Assembly: GCA_046760105.1 (NCBI GenBank) | Contig: JBHIDJ010000100.1 | Span: 1 to 11,055, forward strand | Origin: JBHIDJ01 sp046760105 | Lineage (GTDB): Bacteria > Pseudomonadota > Gammaproteobacteria > Acidiferrobacterales > SPGG2 | DNA: 11,055 bases | Reading direction: 5' to 3' | Part shown: piece by piece, positions 1 to 6,713 of the stretch | How the letters are laid out: each line of letters begins with the position of its first letter | Position numbering within the stretch: position 1 is the first letter of the stretch | Program-made: the position numbers and the translations under genes | Notes under the pieces: generated by a model | Told to the model about the DNA's origin: nothing | The model's database searches: none | The model's input: the letters and a program-made list of their open reading frames with translations, nothing else

Positions 1-162
1 GTCGCTCACAGACTAGCTAACAACCAACCCATACGCACGGGCGTGATGCGCCACGCCACCACAATGTCGCCCAGGTCCGGGCTCCAGGAAAAACGGACGG
101 GAAACAGACGGCGAGGGTTACCGGTAGCTACAGCTGACCACGTTCGAAGTCTGCTCGTGCAG
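1..162. other. Gene-free stretch downstream of ispH
   Basis: No supported gene lies here. On the minus strand an open frame of about 56 codons runs from just before the ispH stop and ends at a TGA near position 7, but it has no early start codon, no ribosome binding site and no recognisable protein features. A small inverted repeat, GGCGTG / CACGCC with a 6-base loop, lies at 40-57; it has no T-tract on either strand, so I do not call it a terminator. In Pseudomonas, type IV pilin genes follow ispH, but nothing of that kind is visible before the window ends. Confidence 0.5.
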
Positions 163-1089
163 TCAGTGCGCCGCTTTCAGGGCTCTGGGGATCTTAAAGG
201 TGACTTTCTCGGTCTTGCCGGGCCGTTCTTCGATCATCTGTGCCCCCCACTCGTGCAGTTTTGCCACTACCCGCTGCACGAGAATCTCCGGGGTGGAAGC
301 GCCGGCCGTGACGCCGATTTCCCTCACCCCCTCCAGCCACTCACGTCGAAGATCCTGGGGACCGTCGACCAGGTAGCCGCGCGCGCCAAGGCTGTCGGCT
401 ACTTCGCGCAAGCGGTTGGCATTCGAGCTATTCGAGGAGCCGACCACGAGCACCACCTCGCAGTGACGCGCCAGCTCTTTAACAGAATCCTGGCGATTCT
501 GTGTCGCGTAGCAAATATCTTCCTTTCTGGGCCCTTTAATCTTTGGAAATCGCTCACGTAGCGCATCGATCACGCGTGCCGTGTCGTCCATCGACAGCGT
601 GGTTTGGGTTATGAAGGCAAGGTTCTCCGGATCCTTGACCTCGAGATACTCGACATCGTCCGGTGTTTCGACCAGATACATGCCACCCTCAGCCTGCCCC
701 AAGGTGCCTTCTACCTCCGGGTGGCCAGCGTGGCCAATGAGAATGCATTCGGTATTGTTCTTGCGATACAGGTGCACTTCCATATGAACCTTGGTCACCA
801 GCGGGCAGGTCGCGTCGAACACCCGCAACCGTCTTTCGGCCTCCTGCCGAACCGCACGCGAGACGCCGTGAGCGCTGAATATGACCGTCGCACCATCAGG
901 GATCTCAGCCAACTCCTCCACAAAAACAGCGCCCTTGGCCTTTAGCTGCTCCACGACCAACCGATTGTGCACCACTTCGTGGCGTACGTAGATGGGTGCG
1001 CCGAACTTTTCGAGCGCGCGCTCGACAATTTCTATGGCGCGGTCGACACCGGCGCAAAAACCACGGGGGCTTGCCAGGGTAACATTCAT
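163..1089 (-). CDS. ispH: 4-hydroxy-3-methylbut-2-enyl diphosphate reductase (IspH/LytB)
   Basis: Last enzyme of the MEP isoprenoid pathway: a cytosolic [4Fe-4S] protein that converts HMBPP to isopentenyl and dimethylallyl diphosphate. At 308 residues it has the usual bacterial length. The three cluster cysteines are in place: Cys12 in PRGFCAGVDRA, Cys95 in DATCPLV and Cys193 in ICYATQNRQ. Substrate-binding residues are also visible: His41 (VVHN), His74 (SAHGVS), His123 and Glu125 (GHPEVEGT), the SSNSSNANRL segment and the TAGASTPE segment near the C-terminus. The ATG start directly precedes the conserved N-terminal strand, as in E. coli; the ribosome binding site is weak (AAGAAAAAGC). The gene lies 63 bases after fkpB with no clear terminator between, so cotranscription with fkpB is likely. 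Confidence 0.97.
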   Translation of the reverse strand: MNVTLASPRGFCAGVDRAIEIVERALEKFGAPIYVRHEVVHNRLVVEQLKAKGAVFVEELAEIPDGATVIFSAHGVSRAVRQEAERRLRVFDATCPLVTKVHMEVHLYRKNNTECILIGHAGHPEVEGTLGQAEGGMYLVETPDDVEYLEVKDPENLAFITQTTLSMDDTARVIDALRERFPKIKGPRKEDICYATQNRQDSVKELARHCEVVLVVGSSNSSNANRLREVADSLGARGYLVDGPQDLRREWLEGVREIGVTAGASTPEILVQRVVAKLHEWGAQMIEERPGKTEKVTFKIPRALKAAH

Positions 1090-1152
1090 CGCTTTTTCTT
1101 AGTCGCTAGGGCTCGTACGCGGATTATGACGCGCGCTGCAACCAAGGTCCAA

Positions 1153-1608
1153 TCAACGTTTCGGCTGCACGTCGAGAATTTCCACCTCGAAAACCAGGTC
1201 ATGACCCGTTAGCGGGTGGGTAAAGTCCACCATGACGCGCTCGTGCGCCATCTTTACCACGGTACCAGGAAGCTCGCGGTCGTCCGGTCCCGCGAAACCG
1301 ATCACCTGCCCTTCCCGCAGTGTCATGCCAGGTGGAAACTGTTTTCTCGGCAGGGACTGTAGGCAGGCGTCTTCGATTGGCCCGTAAGCCTGCTCGCAAG
1401 GAATCTCGAACCGGCGTTTGTCGCCAGCACGCAAACCGATCAAACGCTTTTCCAGCCCATCGATCAGATCGCCGGTACCCATCTCGATCGTCAATGGTTT
1501 CCGGTCACGGGTGCCATCGACGACGCGGTCCTCGCTGGCGAGGCGCAGGCTAAAGTGCAAGGTGACTTGTGACCCGAGTTCAACTCTGAGTTTGCTCACA
1601 ACGCTCAT
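1153..1608 (-). CDS. fkpB: FKBP-type peptidyl-prolyl isomerase, SlpA/FkpB family
   Basis: Peptidyl-prolyl cis-trans isomerase and probable chaperone of the SlpA-like group, expected in the cytosol. The 151 residues match the E. coli protein (149). The FKBP fold is interrupted in the usual way by an insert-in-flap domain: FKBP half with GTGDLIDGLEKRLIGLRAGDKRRFEIP (about 45-70), insert domain (about 72-125) with PRKQFPPGM and VIGFAG, then the closing strand VDFTHPLTGHDLVFEVEILDV. The family is characteristically found beside lspA and ispH, as here. The start is not certain: the ATG at 1608 has AGG immediately before it, too close for a normal ribosome binding site, whereas a GTG three codons in (1599) has AGGA at good spacing. 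A 183-base AT-rich gap with two palindromes precedes the gene, so it may have its own promoter. Confidence 0.94.
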   Translation of the reverse strand: MSVVSKLRVELGSQVTLHFSLRLASEDRVVDGTRDRKPLTIEMGTGDLIDGLEKRLIGLRAGDKRRFEIPCEQAYGPIEDACLQSLPRKQFPPGMTLREGQVIGFAGPDDRELPGTVVKMAHERVMVDFTHPLTGHDLVFEVEILDVQPKR

Positions 1609-1665
1609 CCTAGCCCAAACGGATCCGTTAGCATCGCGAACTCGCTACAAAAAGTACCAATACAT

Positions 1666-1689
1666 GAATTTCTGTTTATACAGAAATTC
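1666..1689. promoter_or_regulatory. Perfect 24-bp palindrome upstream of fkpB, operator-like
   Basis: Arms GAATTTCTGT and ACAGAAATTC are perfect reverse complements around the 4-base centre TTAT. The site is 57 bases upstream of the fkpB ATG. On the minus strand its centre contains TATAAA (1675-1680), which could be a -10 element for fkpB-ispH, although no good -35 lies 16-18 bases upstream. The sequence continues rightward with CTGT, giving a third half-site (ACAGAAATTCCTGT is a near-palindrome). It is not followed by a T-tract, so a terminator is unlikely. The spacing does not fit a LexA box. I do not recognise the cognate regulator. Confidence 0.5.
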
Positions 1690-1752
1690 CTGTTCAAAAA
1701 AATCCGTGGGCCGGCACCTCCTCCATTGTTGAGGATGAATCGTATATTCTTG

Positions 1753-1776
1753 TAATTTCCGTAACTACAGAAATTA
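1753..1776. promoter_or_regulatory. Second 24-bp near-palindrome, same consensus
   Basis: Arms TAATTTCCGT and ACAGAAATTA flank a 4-base centre (AACT); nine of the ten arm pairs match. It has the same length and nearly the same half-sites (AATTTCYGT / ACAGAAATT) as the palindrome at 1666-1689, with the two centres 87 bases apart. On the minus strand a perfect TATAAT hexamer (1773-1778) overlaps its upstream edge, although the -35 region is poor. Two matched sites around possible -10 elements suggest a pair of operators for a dimeric repressor acting on fkpB-ispH, but this is inference. It begins 16 bases beyond the lspA stop. Confidence 0.45.
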
Positions 1777-1791
1777 TAGTCAAATCCAACA

Positions 1792-2379
1792 TCATACGTA
1801 TGGTGGCGTCGCCGGTCGGTGACGCTTGCGGAAACCCAGTCCTAGGGCATCGAGTACGAGCAGGATCGCACCGACGGTGATCGCGGAGTCGGCCACATTG
1901 AACGCGGGCCAGTGGCAGTGGAAGACATCGTTGGCGTACACGTGCCAGTCCCCGCGGGAGTTGGGCAAGTGACAATACACCATATCCAGCCCGGGAATAT
2001 CGAGCCAGGACCAACTTCTGTAATAAAAATCGACAAAATCAACCACACCTTGCAGCCGAAACCGATCGATAAAATTGCCCACGGCACCGCCTAGGACCAA
2101 CATCAAGCCGACCAACACTTGTACATCGTTCGCACCGAGTCGCCGGACCATGGCGATGATCACAAAAGACACGATGAGCGCGATAATCGCAAACAAAAAG
2201 TTCTGCCAATCGCTAGGTAACCCCAAGGATAATCCGAAGGCCGCACCCTTATTCAATATCAGCACCAAGTTGAGAAAGGGCGCCACTTCGATGGGATGAA
2301 CAACCAGATACTTCGCTGTTAGCTTCGTGACCTGGTCGAGAGCGACAACGGCGACGGCGATCCAGTAAAACTTAAGCAT
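1792..2379 (-). CDS. lspA: Lipoprotein signal peptidase (signal peptidase II) with enlarged catalytic loop
   Basis: Inner-membrane aspartyl protease that cleaves the signal peptide from diacylated prolipoproteins. Four hydrophobic segments are visible (about 4-24, 60-78, 86-103 and 160-180). Family motifs are present: ALDQVTK (D15), LNKGAAFG (43-49), GGAVGNFIDR (97-106), VVDFVDF with catalytic Asp114, and FNVADSAI with catalytic Asp164. The protein is 195 residues, against about 164 in E. coli. The excess lies between the catalytic aspartates, which are 50 residues apart here and about 18 in E. coli. The extra segment (about 121-155) is aromatic and has two cysteines (136, 155). It stays in frame and both flanks are conserved, so it is not a frameshift. 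The ATG overlaps the ileS stop by one base (TGATG), with AAGGA upstream, suggesting translational coupling. Confidence 0.95.
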   Translation of the reverse strand: MLKFYWIAVAVVALDQVTKLTAKYLVVHPIEVAPFLNLVLILNKGAAFGLSLGLPSDWQNFLFAIIALIVSFVIIAMVRRLGANDVQVLVGLMLVLGGAVGNFIDRFRLQGVVDFVDFYYRSWSWLDIPGLDMVYCHLPNSRGDWHVYANDVFHCHWPAFNVADSAITVGAILLVLDALGLGFRKRHRPATPPYV

Positions 2380-5207
2380 CAGGCGTATTTCCTTGCCTCA
2401 CCACTGCCGGCGACATTCTCCACACAACGTGCGCAGATCTCTGGATGTTGACCGTTCGACCCCACGTCTTCTCGATGATGCCAACAGCGCACACACTTCG
2501 AATGACCGGAGGGTGCGACCGCTACCCACAGTCCATTGACTTCCGTTTGCACAGCCTCTTCCGGTCGCTCGTCTTCTGGATGCACGCGCGCGTAGGAGGC
2601 AATGAGAACGAATCGTAATTCGTCCTCGAGCTTGCGCATCGTTTCATACAGGTCCGAATTACAATAAAGATCGACTTCTGCATCGAGTGACGAGCCGATA
2701 CCACCTGCTACTCGCAACTTCTCGAGTTCCTTACTGGTCGCGTCACGCGCGGCAAGCACACGGTCCCAGAACTTCAGATCCGTATCCTTACTAGTAGACT
2801 CGACCTCGTCGGGAAATCGATACCAGGTCCCCAGGAACACGGATTCATCCCGTTTGCCGGGCATGTGTTGCCAGATCTCCTCGGCGGTAAAACTCAGGAG
2901 TGGTGCCAACCAACGCACCAGTGCCTCGAGTATGTAAAACATGGCGGTCTGGGCGGAGCGCCGACCGCTACTCGCCGTCTGCATCGTATAAATGCGATCC
3001 TTTAGGACATCGAGATAGAAGCTCCCCATCTCAAGCACGCAAAACTGGTGCAACCGCTGGTAGACCTGATGAAAGCTATAGGCCGCGTAGGCGCGGACGA
3101 TCTCGTCTTGCAGCTGCTTCGCTTTCACTAGGGCCCAGCGGTCAAGCGATAGCAGCTCTGTGATGGGTAAAGCATCTTCCGGATCAAATCCATTGAGATT
3201 GCCGACAAGGTAACGCGCGGTGTTACGGATCCGTCTATAAGAGTCGGTGGTGCGTTTTAAGATCTCATCGGAAATACTAATGTCGTCTCGGTAGTCAGTC
3301 GCCGCCACCCATGCCCGCAGAATGTCGGCGCCCATCACTTTGATGACTTTTTGCGGAGCAACGACGTTGCCGCGCGATTTGGACATCTTCATGCCCTCCG
3401 CATCGACGGCGAAGCCATGAGTCAAGACCTCGCGATACGGCGCGTGCTTGAAGATCGCAACCGAAGTCAACAGCGATGACTGAAACCAGCCGCGGTGTTG
3501 GTCTGAGCCCTCGAGATACATACCAGCGGGATGCCACGAGTCGCCACGCGGTTCCAGCACGCACACGTGGGTCACCCCGGATTCGAACCAGACGTCCAAG
3601 ACGTCGCTAGCTTTTTGATACTCGCCGACGTCGTCACCCAAGAGCTCCTCTGGACTCAGCTCAAACCACGCCTCGATACCTTTTTGCTCGATGCGGCTTG
3701 CAACTTCCTCGATAAGCGTCGCCGTCCGCGGATGCAGCTCACCGGTTCCCTTGTGCACGAATAAAGTAATTGGCGTCCCCCAGGCCCGCTGGCGCGAGAT
3801 GCACCAGTCCGGCCGATTCTCTACCATGCCTTCGATACGCGCCCGCCCCCATGTAGGGATCCACTCGGTCTCGGCGATAGCACGCAGTGCGGCGTCACGC
3901 AGCGTGTCCATCGTGATGAACCATTGCGAAGTGCCACGGAATATAATCGGGGTGCGGTGGCGCCAACAGTGCGGGTAGCTGTGCTGGAACGCCTCGGCGT
4001 GGACCAGGACGCCACGCTCCTTCAACACATCGATGATGTGGTCGTTGGCCTGCGACACATGCTCCCCCGCAAACAACTCGGTGCCCGGCAGAAACTTGCC
4101 GTCCTCGCCGACCGGGTTGTCGATCGGCAGTTCGTACTGCACACCCATCAAGTAGTCTTCCAGTCCATGACCGGGCGCAGTGTGGACCGCACCGGTGCCG
4201 GCATCCGTGGTTACATGCTCACCAAGAATGATCGGTACCTCGCGGTCATAAAAGGGATGGCGCATACGGATACCTTCCAGGTCAGCGCCTCCACAATAGG
4301 CGATTACGCGATAGTCATCGATGCCATAGCGCAACATCGAGTCTTTCATCAGTGCCTCGGCCAGCAACCAGCGCTCATGGCCCCGGTCTGTTGTGCATTG
4401 AACCAGGGCATAATCCAGCTTTGGGTGCAATGCCACAGCGTGATTTGCCGGCAAGGTCCATGGCGTCGTGGTCCAGATAACTACCGAGATCGGACCACTG
4501 CCTTCGTGTTCACGGCCAGGCGCATGTTGGCAGCGTGTGAGCAATGCCTCTTCGTCTACAACCGCAAAGCGCGCGTCGATCGCCGGGGAGGTCTTATCTG
4601 TGTATTCCACTTCGGCCTCAGCCAACGCTGACTCACAGTCGGCGCACCAGTGCACCGGTTTGTAACCCTTGTACACATGACCTTCGGCGACGATGCGACC
4701 GAGTGCGCGCACGATTCCCGCCTCGAACTTGTAGTCCATGGTCAGGTAGGGATGGTCCCAATCGCCAATTACGCCAAGGCGCTTGAAGTCTTCTCGTTGC
4801 CGATCTATCTGCTCGCGTGCATAAGCGCGGCACGCGCGGCGGAACTCCGCCGGATCGACTTGTAGCCCGGCTTTGCCGATCTTTTTCTCAACCGCTAGTT
4901 CAATAGGCAAACCGTGGCAGTCCCAGCCCGGAATATAGGGGGTATCGAACCCTGCAAGCGCCTTGGATTTGATAACGATATCCTTAAGTATCTTATTGAG
5001 TGCGGTCCCGAGGTGTATGTCGCCGTTGGCGTAAGGCGGGCCGTCATGCAGGACGTACTTGGGTCGATCCTTACCGGCGGCTCGCATCTTGGCGTACAAG
5101 TCCATGGCCTGCCAGCGCTTGAGGATCTCCGGCTCCCGTTTGGCCAGATTGGCCTTCATCGGAAAATCCGTGCGCGGGAGATTTAAGGTATCCTTATAGT
5201 CCTTCAC
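2379..5207 (-). CDS. ileS: Isoleucyl-tRNA synthetase
   Basis: Cytosolic class I aminoacyl-tRNA synthetase that charges tRNA-Ile and edits mischarged valine. I choose the GTG at 5207, giving 942 residues (E. coli 938): it places MKDYKDTLNLP exactly where E. coli has MSDYKSTLNLP, and GAGG lies just upstream. A longer frame to an ATG at 5264 would overlap ribF and add 19 unconserved residues. Visible parts: HLGT at 65-68 in the HIGH position, GWDCHGLPIE, the CP1 editing domain with TTPWTLPANHA and GTGAVHTAPGHG, GSDQHRGWFQSS, KMSKS at 607-611, and the C-terminal zinc site Cys905/Cys908/Cys925/Cys928. The oddity is Thr68 in place of the second His of HIGH. The gene sits 22 bases after ribF and overlaps lspA by one base. 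Confidence 0.97.
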   Translation of the reverse strand: MKDYKDTLNLPRTDFPMKANLAKREPEILKRWQAMDLYAKMRAAGKDRPKYVLHDGPPYANGDIHLGTALNKILKDIVIKSKALAGFDTPYIPGWDCHGLPIELAVEKKIGKAGLQVDPAEFRRACRAYAREQIDRQREDFKRLGVIGDWDHPYLTMDYKFEAGIVRALGRIVAEGHVYKGYKPVHWCADCESALAEAEVEYTDKTSPAIDARFAVVDEEALLTRCQHAPGREHEGSGPISVVIWTTTPWTLPANHAVALHPKLDYALVQCTTDRGHERWLLAEALMKDSMLRYGIDDYRVIAYCGGADLEGIRMRHPFYDREVPIILGEHVTTDAGTGAVHTAPGHGLEDYLMGVQYELPIDNPVGEDGKFLPGTELFAGEHVSQANDHIIDVLKERGVLVHAEAFQHSYPHCWRHRTPIIFRGTSQWFITMDTLRDAALRAIAETEWIPTWGRARIEGMVENRPDWCISRQRAWGTPITLFVHKGTGELHPRTATLIEEVASRIEQKGIEAWFELSPEELLGDDVGEYQKASDVLDVWFESGVTHVCVLEPRGDSWHPAGMYLEGSDQHRGWFQSSLLTSVAIFKHAPYREVLTHGFAVDAEGMKMSKSRGNVVAPQKVIKVMGADILRAWVAATDYRDDISISDEILKRTTDSYRRIRNTARYLVGNLNGFDPEDALPITELLSLDRWALVKAKQLQDEIVRAYAAYSFHQVYQRLHQFCVLEMGSFYLDVLKDRIYTMQTASSGRRSAQTAMFYILEALVRWLAPLLSFTAEEIWQHMPGKRDESVFLGTWYRFPDEVESTSKDTDLKFWDRVLAARDATSKELEKLRVAGGIGSSLDAEVDLYCNSDLYETMRKLEDELRFVLIASYARVHPEDERPEEAVQTEVNGLWVAVAPSGHSKCVRCWHHREDVGSNGQHPEICARCVENVAGSGEARKYA

Positions 5208-5229
5208 AATGGCCTCGTTTGATGGCCAG

Positions 5230-6207
5230 CTAATTCCGCCCGGAAACGTCGCTGTCCACCTCAAGCTTCCGAGGATGATAATCCTTAAAGAATTCGCGCG
5301 CTTCTTGGAGATCGAGATACATGCGTTCCTTTAGTTCTTCCAAGGAATCGAACTTTTCTTCGTCGCGAAGCTTATGTAAAAAGTTCACATTCAGGTAACG
5401 TCCGTAGATATCATCATTAAGATCGAACAGATGAACTTCAAGCAAGGTGCGCGTGCCGTCGTCTACCGTCGGCCGCGTTCCGACGTTCGCTACCCCCGCC
5501 AGCGGCTCCGTCTCGAGCCCGAAGACCTCAACCACGTGTATACCGCTGATCGGTGTGACCTTGCGGTGCACGTGGATGTTGGCGGTGGGCATGCCGATAC
5601 TGCGACCAAGCTTGTTCCCATGGGCCACACGTCCACTCATGCGGTAAGGCCGCCCCAGGAGCTTTTCGGCAGTGGCGAAATCGCCAGCCACCAACGCCTC
5701 ACGTACACGGGTGCTGCTCACGCGCTCCCCGTCGATCGTGACCGTGTGCATATTGACCACCTGGAACCCGTACTGCTGCCCGGCTTGCCGCAGGAACTCG
5801 AAATTGCCGCGGCGGTTCTTGCCAAACCGGAAATCGTCGCCTGCCACCAGGTAGCGCACGCCTAATCCCTGTACGAGCACACGGTGCACAAAGGTTTCCG
5901 GCTCCATGCCTGCAAACGGGGCATCAAACCTTACGCACAACACACGGTTCACCGAATAGCGTCGCAGCGCCTGCCATTTCTCGCGAAAACGCGTCAGCCG
6001 CGGCGGCGCTTTGTCAGGCCGGAAGAACTCCTGCGGTTGGGGCTCAAACAGAATAATCTGCGTGGGCAAATTTAATGCCTGCGCCTTTTCCGCGAGTTGG
6101 CCGATGACCGCTTGGTGGCCGAGATGGACACCATCGAAATTGCCGATCGTCGCCACACAGCCTTGGTGTCGGGGGCTTAAGTTATGGAGCCCGCGTATCA
6201 GTTCCAT
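5230..6207 (-). CDS. ribF: Bifunctional riboflavin kinase / FAD synthetase
   Basis: Converts riboflavin to FMN (C-terminal kinase) and FMN to FAD (N-terminal adenylyltransferase) in the cytosol. It has 325 residues (E. coli 313). The nucleotidyltransferase motif GNFDGVHLGH is at 22-31 and SSTRVRE at about 164-170. The flavokinase motif GMPTANI is at 205-211, followed by VANVGTRPT and LEVHLFD. The ATG start is supported by MELIRGLHNLS, closely matching the E. coli N-terminus, although no convincing Shine-Dalgarno sequence precedes it. An 89-base gap separates it from the upstream DUF2203 gene; that gap holds a 5-bp hairpin (CCAAG/CTTGG, 6278-6290) but no clear promoter. ribF-ileS-lspA is the standard gammaproteobacterial arrangement. 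Confidence 0.96.
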   Translation of the reverse strand: MELIRGLHNLSPRHQGCVATIGNFDGVHLGHQAVIGQLAEKAQALNLPTQIILFEPQPQEFFRPDKAPPRLTRFREKWQALRRYSVNRVLCVRFDAPFAGMEPETFVHRVLVQGLGVRYLVAGDDFRFGKNRRGNFEFLRQAGQQYGFQVVNMHTVTIDGERVSSTRVREALVAGDFATAEKLLGRPYRMSGRVAHGNKLGRSIGMPTANIHVHRKVTPISGIHVVEVFGLETEPLAGVANVGTRPTVDDGTRTLLEVHLFDLNDDIYGRYLNVNFLHKLRDEEKFDSLEELKERMYLDLQEAREFFKDYHPRKLEVDSDVSGRN

Positions 6208-6296
6208 GAATCAGGACATTTAAAGGATTTCCACAAAACGGGAAAGATTAACGCCTCGCTCGGGCAAGGTCTAGCGGCCAAGAGGCTTGGGTAGGC

Positions 6297-6713
6297 CTAG
6301 CAGTGGGCCCAGTCGGGGTCGAGCTCTTCGATGACTTCACGCAGGGGTCGGCGGCCACCGAAACCTTCATGGTAGCCATGGTAATGGCCAAGTTTCAGCT
6401 CGGGAAATTTCCAACAAAGGTAGCCATCGCCGGTGTCAAAGTCGATGAGCCACAAACCCTTAACCACGAGTCCCAGTCGCTCCATCTTGCCGACCCAGCC
6501 TTTAACAATCACCTCGTACTGTCTTTCCACTTCCTGCATACGGGGATTCGTCGGAATCATCGCTTCGAGCTTGCGACGTACAGGCTCGAGCTCATGGTAG
6601 GCGGCCTCAGTAATCCTGCGCACGAGCGGAAACATGGCCTGCGCCTCGCCAAGCGTAAACATACGCGGATCATCGCACGGTACAATCTGCGGAATCGCCG
6701 ATTCCTTAGCCAT
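6297..6713 (-). CDS. DUF2203 family protein of unknown function
   Basis: Small soluble protein of 138 residues with no signal peptide or membrane segment. It resembles the DUF2203 family: FTLGEAQAMFPLVRRI near the start, a charged helical middle (about 38-75) with MQEVERQYEVIVKGW, a strand pair with KGLWLIDFDTGDGYLCW, and the family-like C-terminal block GHYHGYHEGFGGRRPL (109-124). No catalytic residues can be assigned; Cys100 and the histidines at 110, 112 and 115 are the obvious candidates for a binding site. The start is the ATG at 6713, overlapping the murJ stop by eight bases with GAGG inside murJ as ribosome binding site; a GTG one codon earlier is possible. The overlap implies coexpression with murJ. 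A gene between murJ and ribF is not part of the usual gammaproteobacterial order. Confidence 0.8.
   Translation of the reverse strand: MAKESAIPQIVPCDDPRMFTLGEAQAMFPLVRRITEAAYHELEPVRRKLEAMIPTNPRMQEVERQYEVIVKGWVGKMERLGLVVKGLWLIDFDTGDGYLCWKFPELKLGHYHGYHEGFGGRRPLREVIEELDPDWAHC

Noticed and set aside
43..561. Plus-strand open frame of 172 codons overlapping ispH
   Set aside because: It is antisense to a strongly conserved ispH, has no recognisable domain, and reflects GC-rich codon structure on the opposite strand.
1666..1689. LexA (SOS) box
   Set aside because: A gammaproteobacterial LexA box needs CTGT and ACAG separated by eight bases; here the separation is four, and no SOS gene is adjacent.
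1690..1735. Intrinsic terminator after lspA on the minus strand (seven-T run at 1696-1702)
   Set aside because: Only a 3-bp CCG/CGG stem precedes the T-run, too weak to call.
1694..2014. Minus-strand open frame of 106 codons overlapping the end of lspA, including a short ATG-initiated tail (MEEVPAHGFF)
   Set aside because: It is out of frame with the conserved lspA motifs; the tail peptide has no ribosome binding site and no detectable features.
3924..4631. Plus-strand open frame of 235 codons inside ileS
   Set aside because: It lies wholly antisense to the ileS catalytic and editing regions, with no family resemblance and no ribosome binding site context.
5208..5264. Longer ileS start at 5264
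   Set aside because: It would overlap ribF and add unconserved residues; the GTG at 5207 aligns with the E. coli N-terminus and has GAGG upstream.
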